A stretch of 20,332 nt of DNA from a virus, in the IMG/VR virus record IMGVR_UViG_3300009705_000172, positions 1 to 20,332 of that record. The stretch is one strand, 5' to 3'. Positions within the stretch are counted from its first letter, which is position 1. Every line of letters starts with the position of its first letter. Below the pieces are notes generated by a model. It was not told the origin of the DNA and searched no databases. It worked only from the letters and a program-made list of their open reading frames with translations. A program made the translations under genes and the position numbers. Below, piece after piece: positions 15,289-20,332 of this stretch.

Positions 15289-16992
15289 TCAAAGGTTTAG
15301 AACCTCGCTTGCCGTTGGAATTGCATTCAGTGTGTGAAGGCCTTCTTCGTTGATGAACGCCTTCATGTCGCTGATGTCGTTTTTCTTAATCTTATCCACA
15401 CCAGATGATTCTTGGTAATCGCCAACTGTTTGGTGTAGGATACCAGTCATCATGTCGTGGACAGTACCGAGACGACGGCTGAGTGTTTCAAACCCAATAG
15501 CACGACCAGACAATTTTTGTTTTCCATCAGTCCATTCTGGCTTGTGTGTCAAAGCACCATTCAAGACATTGTATGCGTGGTAAAGTGTGTTGGATTGGTC
15601 ATCGCTGACATTGACCCAATCACTCTTAGGATTTGTCCACCCATCAAGAGCCAGTCGCCACATGTGACCACCAGTTACTTTTTCGCCAACCACCTTGTTG
15701 TTCACGATTTCAGGTTTCTTGCTAGGCCATGACATCAATCCTTTCTGTTCAGATAATGTGAGCAATCGTTCAAACAATTGAACATCAACTGGTAGGTGTT
15801 GCATAAACTCCATCTCAACAAGTGAACGCTGTGCATCAACAATCACATCATTGATTTTACCAGCGAAGGTATCCCAGTTGCGGTCTTGCATAGCACCTTT
15901 CTTGTGACGAACAGATTGAATCGTTTGTGACCCACCCATTATCGCTAGGTTAGTACAATACACACGAGTAGCCACCGCTTGAACGGACAATGCTTTCGTT
16001 CCATCAAGTGAGTTGTTGACACTGAATCCATATCGGTATAGTCCATCAAGTGACTTCGCTGATTCATTCATCAATCCTAAGTCCAACCATTTGTGTCCAC
16101 CTTCGCTCAATGCTTCTCTTGCTGCTTCTCTTGTCTGTGCTGCTTGTGACACATCACAATCCATTCGTGCCTTAGCACCTTCGTTGTATGCTGTGACTCT
16201 TGCTTTCCATCCATTCTGTGCTGCCAAGTCCAACATCGGGTCATACACTACAGGGTATGCCAATGGGAAGTAATCCTTACCACATGTTGATAGCAATGCA
16301 CCTTCAGGTCTTTGTTCAGATGCGTATGACGGATTGAATACACCGAATGCGATTGCATTACCCTTTGCATCTGCTAGTGGTGCAAAGGTAGGTGCCATTT
16401 CATCGTTATCCATGTGTGCTGTGAACAATGGCTTCATAACTGGAGTGAATCTCCAATCATGTGCTGCCATACCTTCACGACCACCAGCAGTCAAAGCACC
16501 ATCCCAGATTTCATCGTTGCCACCGACATTCATAGTGCCAATGTCAATACCACCTGTGGTAGTAGGCACGACTGTATCATCAAAGTCGTCAGGTTCATCG
16601 TTGTTGGTGCTACCAAAGCCAAACAAGTCCGGTTTGGTTGCTGCCGCTTTCTGTTCCTTAACGAGGAACTTGATGTTGGCAGATGCTAACCCATGTTCTA
16701 ATGCTTCGCATACTTCAATGTGGTGTGGTTCAATAATGACTGCTGCTTTGCCACCGCTGAATTGCTTTTGAGGACTATATGCCCCATGTGTTAATTCAAC
16801 ACCTTGAACAAGGAATGCTGTCAATCCATCTGATGTCTTGGTCTGTGACACAAGAGCATCTCGGGGAATCCAAACGGTTCGTGTTCCTGACACCGCTTCG
16901 TACTGCACCTTAGTTTGCTTGTCGTTGCTTTCTTCTATCATACCAATTATTACCAATCGGTCTTCGCTTATTTTATCATCGTTGTTAAACAT
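15289..16992 (-). CDS. DUF932-like phage protein with internal KPDLF motif
   Basis: The ATG at 16992 follows the promoter and a GGTGGAG site; the longer frame to 17046 would run through the TATA box and is rejected. The 567-residue protein matches DUF932 (phage/plasmid-like TIGR03299 type) in its C-terminal two thirds, with the typical RVYCTN segment (343-348) followed by basic HKK, and long helices beyond. The N-terminal 110 residues form a small beta-rich domain. Between them, an acidic disordered linker carries KPDLFGFG (120-127), a member of the KP[DN][LI]F set. The DUF932 function is unknown. It is the first gene after its own promoter, which suggests strong or early expression. Confidence 0.75.
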   Translation of the reverse strand: MFNNDDKISEDRLVIIGMIEESNDKQTKVQYEAVSGTRTVWIPRDALVSQTKTSDGLTAFLVQGVELTHGAYSPQKQFSGGKAAVIIEPHHIEVCEALEHGLASANIKFLVKEQKAAATKPDLFGFGSTNNDEPDDFDDTVVPTTTGGIDIGTMNVGGNDEIWDGALTAGGREGMAAHDWRFTPVMKPLFTAHMDNDEMAPTFAPLADAKGNAIAFGVFNPSYASEQRPEGALLSTCGKDYFPLAYPVVYDPMLDLAAQNGWKARVTAYNEGAKARMDCDVSQAAQTREAAREALSEGGHKWLDLGLMNESAKSLDGLYRYGFSVNNSLDGTKALSVQAVATRVYCTNLAIMGGSQTIQSVRHKKGAMQDRNWDTFAGKINDVIVDAQRSLVEMEFMQHLPVDVQLFERLLTLSEQKGLMSWPSKKPEIVNNKVVGEKVTGGHMWRLALDGWTNPKSDWVNVSDDQSNTLYHAYNVLNGALTHKPEWTDGKQKLSGRAIGFETLSRRLGTVHDMMTGILHQTVGDYQESSGVDKIKKNDISDMKAFINEEGLHTLNAIPTASEVLNL

Positions 16993-17004
16993 ACAAATCG
17001 TTCT

Positions 17005-17036
17005 CCACCATAGGTGGGTGACGAGAGGTATATAAA
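17005..17036 (-). promoter_or_regulatory. Promoter of the DUF932-like gene (copy B), with operator-like dyad
   Basis: On the minus strand: TTTATATA (17036-17029), CCTCTC, five free bases, CCACCTA (17017-17011), as in the other two copies. Here the plus strand reads CCACC-ATA-GGTGG (17005-17017), a perfect five-base dyad with a three-base centre. With a start site about 26 bases from the TATA centre, the dyad would span roughly -11 to +2, where a repressor could block RNA polymerase. Its right-hand arm on the transcript (GGTGG) is also the ribosome site. Confidence 0.83.
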
Positions 17037-17055
17037 GCCCGTTCAATAATTGGGG

Positions 17056-17118
17056 TTATTCTTCTTCGTTGTTAGCGAGTTCTAATACACAGAATGTGCC
17101 TTGCATGTGCGGAGGCAC
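17056..17118 (-). CDS. Possible 20-residue mini-gene (GTG start)
   Basis: A short frame starts with GTG, five bases after GGAG, and ends TAA, giving a 20-residue acidic peptide ending LANNEEE. The same frame is open for a further 14 codons upstream (to about 17160) without an ATG, and overlaps the end of the neighbouring gene. It could be a mini-gene, or a C-terminal piece of that neighbour separated by a frameshift. No homology is recognised, and it may be chance. Confidence 0.2.
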   Translation of the reverse strand: MPPHMQGTFCVLELANNEEE

Positions 17119-17141
17119 TACTTCTCCATCAATCTTAGAAC

Positions 17142-17783
17142 CTAGAGGATACCATGCCCTCCGCTATCTATGAGAGCAACTGTTTGTTCTCTAGTCAACA
17201 CGCGATAAGATATAGACTCATTGATTCTCCATGTGTAGAACAAGTCTTCTCCTCCTAGATATCCAAAATCTAGAGGGTTCATAGGGATGACTTCGTGACA
17301 CTCGTGACACTTAATGTGTGCCAACCATCTCTCGCTAGTGCCTGTCTCCCCATTTTCAGGGTTGGTGAACTCATGCTCACCATGATTAACCCACTCGCAC
17401 ATGTCTAACGGCATGTCCACGAGTAGTACTTCGCAGCCTTCAGTGGAACAACCCCATCCTGAAACTACATTCTGTATGCGTTCTAGTTCTGCTTGCTGTT
17501 GCCCTGCAATCATCTCGGGTGGCAATTCATGTGCCACGCGCTCAACACTATCATCGGATACAGTCCAGCCCATACTGTCTGCTACGACACATATCCGAGA
17601 GTGCGCTTCAACTGTGCCTTCATGGTGAACCATGCTAACCAATTGTAGCGCACTCTCTCCTGTGCGTTTGTATTCAAGACCATGAGGTGCCCACACCCCA
17701 CCATCCTCATCTAAGGAACTTAGTGCTTCCTTAGTCCATGCTATCTCTTCTTTGCTAGGCTTCCATTCCGTTTGCTCTCTCAT
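17142..17783 (-). CDS. Hypothetical protein with four-Cys site in the C-terminal half
   Basis: I place the start at the ATG at 17783 because GGAGAG lies at a good distance (rc GGAGAGATTGG-ATG). The frame runs on to 17918, but this would nearly cover the preceding gene. The 213 residues hold a helical N-terminal half and two Cys pairs in the C-terminal half: GCSTEGC and a later CHEC, plus another Cys and His between them, so a zinc site is plausible. No family is recognised. The next gene upstream overlaps by 29 bases. See the frame at 17056-17160 for a possible extension. Confidence 0.6.
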   Translation of the reverse strand: MREQTEWKPSKEEIAWTKEALSSLDEDGGVWAPHGLEYKRTGESALQLVSMVHHEGTVEAHSRICVVADSMGWTVSDDSVERVAHELPPEMIAGQQQAELERIQNVVSGWGCSTEGCEVLLVDMPLDMCEWVNHGEHEFTNPENGETGTSERWLAHIKCHECHEVIPMNPLDFGYLGGEDLFYTWRINESISYRVLTREQTVALIDSGGHGIL

Positions 17784-18117
17784 CCAATCTCTCCAATGTG
17801 GTCGCCCCATCACACCAGACCCACTCGCAGTGGCTACATGGGAATACCATGTATGAGCCACATGCGAACAGAGGTCTTGCACTCGGAACATCCACACCAC
17901 ATGAAGGGCAGTACTCAAAGACTTCTATTGCATTTCGTTGAGCAACAACTGGAATCATACGCTTGTCATCGGGAGGTGGCGGTCTTAAGTCCACTCCAAC
18001 AATTGCTTGAGGTACTCCACCGAAGTCAAATGTGCCTTCATCAGACACCTCATCAGACTTGATAGTCCACAGGTATGTGGAGTCAGGACTACGAGCATTA
18101 TGTTTTTTGCCGGTCAT
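17755..18117 (-). CDS. Zinc-ribbon protein, hypothetical
   Basis: This 120-residue protein has CPSC (70-73) and CSHCEWVWC (94-102), with another Cys (C86) between. This is a zinc-ribbon arrangement in its C-terminal half. The N-terminal half is rich in Asp, Pro and Gly, with a Pro run (PPPP at 47-50). The start shares ATGA with the upstream mini-gene. No family is recognised; such zinc ribbons often mediate protein or nucleic-acid contacts. Confidence 0.66.
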   Translation of the reverse strand: MTGKKHNARSPDSTYLWTIKSDEVSDEGTFDFGGVPQAIVGVDLRPPPPDDKRMIPVVAQRNAIEVFEYCPSCGVDVPSARPLFACGSYMVFPCSHCEWVWCDGATTLERLDERANGMEA

Positions 18118-18278
18118 TCCTCTTCATCGGAAGAAACCGATGAGACCTCAACTGGTTGTTCGTTCATTGTTTGCACCATCTTGACTATAGCCATGAGTGA
18201 TTCTTCAAAATCATCCATAGCCTCATTCATCTTAGTTTCGGTTGCATTTATGGCTTCTAATATACTACTGTTTTCCAT
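18114..18278 (-). CDS. 54-residue acidic helical protein
   Basis: A short gene with one of the strongest ribosome sites in the window (CAGGAGGAA, five bases before ATG). It encodes 54 residues: an amphipathic helix with Met/Ile/Leu spacing (about 5-40) and an acidic, Ser-rich tail ending SDEEE. It is coupled to the next gene by ATGA and overlaps the end of the upstream gene by 14 bases. The composition suggests a small dimeric coiled coil. Function unknown. Confidence 0.75.
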   Translation of the reverse strand: MENSSILEAINATETKMNEAMDDFEESLMAIVKMVQTMNEQPVEVSSVSSDEEE

Positions 18279-18477
18279 TTGTATTCCTCCTGTTTGATGC
18301 GCTTACTTCAGGTTGCGTCACACCTGTTCTCGCTTGTCTTGGGCATACTGTATGCCTAATTGAAATGTCGCCCCTTGAGGGTACTGTGATTTTAGAACAT
18401 GTAGGGCACAATCCGCCACCACATCTATCACATTCTGTTGTAGCATCTTCGCTACACTTCATCGCGTCACACATCAT
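18265..18477 (-). CDS. Small B-box/RING-like Cys-rich protein
   Basis: This 70-residue protein starts at ATG 18477, overlapping the upstream stop as ATGA, with GGTGATGA just before; a second ATG follows at once. C3, C8, C16, C19, C24, C27, H42 and C45 give eight possible ligands, spaced like a two-zinc cross-brace of the B-box or RING kind (CDRCGGGLCPTC in the middle). The C-terminal 25 residues are polar and basic. A protein-protein interaction role is plausible; no ligase activity is claimed. Confidence 0.68.
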   Translation of the reverse strand: MMCDAMKCSEDATTECDRCGGGLCPTCSKITVPSRGDISIRHTVCPRQARTGVTQPEVSASNRRNTNGKQ

Positions 18478-19487
18478 TCATCACCAAACAAATTAGGTTT
18501 TGATGATTCCCACTCAAAGGGTCTTGATGTGTGGACTGTGTTAGCATCACTGATAAGTTTATTGTCAGCGGTTAACTGCATATCGCGTGCATCCTGTTTT
18601 TCTTTGCATAGTTTGAGCACAGCGAGTGTGGCTTCCAAATCATCTACTGTGACTCTGCACCAATCTCCATATAATCCATCGCGGATGGTGTCAAGTGCTG
18701 CTGTGAAATGTTTCATATCAGGTAAGCGGGTCTTGTCAGTGAACTCCCACACCCATCCATCTACGCCTTTATGTTGTACAGTCTCAAGGCCCCACGGTAC
18801 TGAATACCAACTGCTATGACTGCGGTTGCTATCCATCTTAACCACCTTTCCATGTGCAAACAAATCTAAGTTAAATTGTATCTTATGAATGCGCCCTGCT
18901 AATCCTATAGATGCGGTGCTGCGATGTGTATTGCTCATCGCCATCAGGTCGTTCTCCACCTTTTTGATGTGTGTCCTACGAGCATTACGGTATGAAATGT
19001 TGTCTTCATCTGGATTGACTATACCGCGCTCAACCAACAAATCCGATAAGTGCTCATCAAAGAACTTAGTTGTGTTATCAATGGATGATGTCTTACCTGC
19101 GATTTTCTTTCGCAGTACTTCATCATCCCAGTTATCATACACTAACCCAGTCCAAGAAGCCGATATTGCATCTTCACCCAAACCTAATTGACCAATGGAT
19201 GTGGCAATACCACGCTTGACTTGTTGCCATAGGTCAGTTGCTTCGTTGAAACACTTCTTACATAGCATCCCTTTGTTTTTCACCGTTGCCTTAGAACTAC
19301 ATTGGTTGTCGCCACCATAGTATCGCCGACCACTTCTCAAACCTAAGCACCGTTTTGCTGCTGGCACTTTTATCTCTTGGTCTGATAGATATACATTCCT
19401 ACCGTCTTCGTTTGTTTCCCAACGAGCATTCACTTCTTTCGTAATGTCACCGCTGCTTTCTCTTTCCAATATGCTTCGTAATCCCAT
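18474..19487 (-). CDS. Zinc-motif protein with C-terminal KPNLF motif
   Basis: First gene after the promoter at 19530, with a GGTGAT site and an ATG 42 bases from the TATA box. The 337 residues include a Cys site, C47 with LGLRSG, C63, and C76-x2-C79. Its spacing resembles the CxGxT...C...C-x2-H motif of the winged-helix protein at 13448. A long helical, charged middle part (about 85-220) follows. The end reads SSKPNLFGDE, the KP[DN][LI]F motif at the extreme C-terminus (K330-F334). I do not recognise the family; a DNA-associated role is inferred only from the zinc site. Confidence 0.7.
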   Translation of the reverse strand: MGLRSILERESSGDITKEVNARWETNEDGRNVYLSDQEIKVPAAKRCLGLRSGRRYYGGDNQCSSKATVKNKGMLCKKCFNEATDLWQQVKRGIATSIGQLGLGEDAISASWTGLVYDNWDDEVLRKKIAGKTSSIDNTTKFFDEHLSDLLVERGIVNPDEDNISYRNARRTHIKKVENDLMAMSNTHRSTASIGLAGRIHKIQFNLDLFAHGKVVKMDSNRSHSSWYSVPWGLETVQHKGVDGWVWEFTDKTRLPDMKHFTAALDTIRDGLYGDWCRVTVDDLEATLAVLKLCKEKQDARDMQLTADNKLISDANTVHTSRPFEWESSKPNLFGDE

Positions 19488-19498
19488 TTAATCACCTT

Positions 19499-19530
19499 CA
19501 CCATAGGTGGATACCGAGAGACATATAAAA
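19499..19530 (-). promoter_or_regulatory. Promoter of the 19487 operon (copy C of shared motif)
   Basis: On the minus strand: TTTTATAT (19530-19523), GTCTCTC, five free bases, CCACCTA (19510-19504). The plus strand CACC-ATA-GGTG (19499-19509) is a four-base dyad in the same position as the dyad of copy B. TATA-to-ATG distance is 42 bases. The promoter sits in the gap after the upstream gene's stop at 19544. Confidence 0.82.
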
Positions 19531-19543
19531 GAATTATACAATG

Positions 19544-20089
19544 TCATGCGTTCAACCCCGTGAATAAGTCAGGCTTCTCGCATGGATACATCCACCAAGG
19601 TACTACTGTTCCTCGTTGCCACTTAGCAATGTCTTTCTTTTCGGTGCTATAGTATCTACGATATGCTTTGACAGCATCATCGTCTTTGCACTCATCAGGC
19701 ATTGCTTGTGCGAATGGAGTCAGCCCGACATCAGGATAATCATTCATAAACAATAACATAGTATGCATTTCGTCAACTGCTTCAACACATGCATGTGTTT
19801 TACCATACCGTTTCTTGAACTCCATGCCAAGACCCATTGCGTGACTCCATAGCCATGTGAAGTTAGATTGGGATTCCATTACCCATCTAGTGCATGGGTG
19901 ATTAGGCCACCCACCACGCCAAGGTTTCTTGGATGTGGCAGTCAATGGCATTTGCTCGTCGGTAGCACCGTAGTGCCGTAAGACTGATGCCATCATTTGT
20001 CCAGATTCTATTATCATTTTCCCAACATGTTTGTCACACATGTAGCGCGCTGCTATTACAGGGTCATTGTCTAACACGAATATATTCAT
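19544..20089 (-). CDS. Conserved phage protein of the MNIFVLD type with C-terminal KPDLF
   Basis: The ATG at 20089 is preferred (GGTGGTGG just upstream; a GTG at 20098 is the longer option). The 181-residue protein belongs to a family I recognise from many marine phages: MNIFVLD, CDKH (18-21), NHPC (63-66), GLTPFAQAMPDE (122-133), AYRRYY (142-147). Its function is not known to me. Conserved His, Cys and Asp residues suggest an enzyme. The C-terminus reads CEKPDLFTGLNA, carrying the KP[DN][LI]F motif as an apparent add-on after the family core. It forms TGATG with the preceding zinc-ribbon gene. Confidence 0.78.
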   Translation of the reverse strand: MNIFVLDNDPVIAARYMCDKHVGKMIIESGQMMASVLRHYGATDEQMPLTATSKKPWRGGWPNHPCTRWVMESQSNFTWLWSHAMGLGMEFKKRYGKTHACVEAVDEMHTMLLFMNDYPDVGLTPFAQAMPDECKDDDAVKAYRRYYSTEKKDIAKWQRGTVVPWWMYPCEKPDLFTGLNA

Positions 20090-20211
20090 CACCACCACCC
20101 CGTTGGTTGCTTATCCCATTCTTTCTTACAGTCCTTACACACATGATGTGAGTCGTCTGCTTGTATGTAGCATGTGGCTTTTGTATCTTTGCAGAACTCG
20201 CACTTAGTCAT
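20089..20211 (-). CDS. 40-residue zinc-ribbon protein
   Basis: A complete short gene: ATG directly after the upstream stop (TGAATG), GAGGTG ribosome site, stop overlapping the next ATG as TGATG. The 40 residues hold C4-x2-C7 and C25-x2-C28, with an extra C14 and His22-His23, a classic small zinc-ribbon layout. Its end is Trp-rich (PTGWW). Likely a zinc-binding protein of unknown partner. Confidence 0.72.
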   Translation of the reverse strand: MTKCEFCKDTKATCYIQADDSHHVCKDCKKEWDKQPTGWW

Positions 20212-20332
20212 TCAAACCACCTCTAAGTAATCCTCAAACACTCTTGTTGAATCATCATCACTTGACATTTCAAGGGCGTATGATATGACATCTTTTGCCT
20301 CTTCCAATTTTGCTTTGAGTTTAGCAATTGCG
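20212..20332 (-). CDS. Partial hypothetical protein, C-terminal 39 residues
   Basis: The frame is open from the right edge to a TGA at 20214-20212 and is followed at once by the next ATG. The visible end begins with a charged, heptad-like helix (IAKLKAKLEEAKDVI) and finishes with an acidic segment ending LEVV. The start lies outside the window. It is probably a coiled-coil protein; nothing more can be said. Confidence 0.6.
   Translation of the reverse strand, partial: AIAKLKAKLEEAKDVISYALEMSSDDDSTRVFEDYLEVV

Noticed and set aside
16993-17046. Longer N-terminus for the DUF932-like protein
   Set aside because: It would translate through the TATA box and the operator-like dyad; the ATG at 16992 has its own ribosome site.
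17045-17060. Inverted repeat AATAA-N6-TTATT as a terminator
   Set aside because: Only five A/T pairs and no T tract on the transcript; too weak to call.

Overview
The window looks like part of the genome of a tailed virus that infects a marine archaeon, most like the magrovirus-type viruses of Marine Group II (Poseidoniales). That host and group assignment is inference from gene content and promoters; no search was run. The supports are a compact archaeo-eukaryotic replication set (RFC-type clamp loader, PCNA-like clamp, family B DNA polymerase, AEP primase), archaeal TATA-box promoters, Shine-Dalgarno sites, and phage-type conserved proteins (DUF932-like, MGTRST-type, MNIFVLD-type). Every supported gene lies on the minus strand. 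Genes are tightly packed, with ATGA or TGATG start/stop overlaps at most junctions. No tRNA, rRNA, CRISPR array or insertion sequence is visible, and no gap exceeds about 150 bases.

Layout in the direction of transcription (right to left). Region 1 (20332-19544): the end of a coiled-coil protein, a 40-aa zinc-ribbon protein and a conserved phage protein. Region 2 (promoter about 19500-19530, genes 19487-17142): a zinc-motif protein, a B-box-like Cys-rich protein, a 54-aa acidic protein and two Cys-rich proteins. Region 3 (promoter about 17005-17036): a DUF932-like protein, followed by a long run of coupled genes (15255-9474). These include two related winged-helix/zinc proteins, several small zinc-type proteins, an MGTRST-family protein, a PC4-like protein, a possible TFB-like cyclin-fold protein and a DNA-ligase-like protein that has lost its catalytic residues. 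A small LAGLIDADG-like gene (9412-9050) follows. Region 4 (promoter 9011-9036, genes 8994-1) is the replication operon: RFC small subunit, OB-fold/ssDNA-binding candidate, Sak4/RecA-like ATPase, coiled-coil protein, sliding clamp, PolB, two small proteins, Cas4/RecB-like Fe-S nuclease, small protein, and an AEP primase cut by the window edge.

The observations most worth following are: (i) a short peptide motif KP[DN][LI]F that recurs in five otherwise unrelated proteins, mostly at their termini, and may be a docking peptide, possibly for the viral clamp; (ii) a three-copy composite promoter in which TAGGTGG is followed after exactly five bases by a TATA-containing block; (iii) the ligase-like protein with a ruined nucleotidyl-transfer motif; and (iv) a family B polymerase with His in place of the first Asp of the DTDS motif. 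No replicative helicase, capsid, terminase or portal gene is visible here, so those must lie outside the window if the virus has them.
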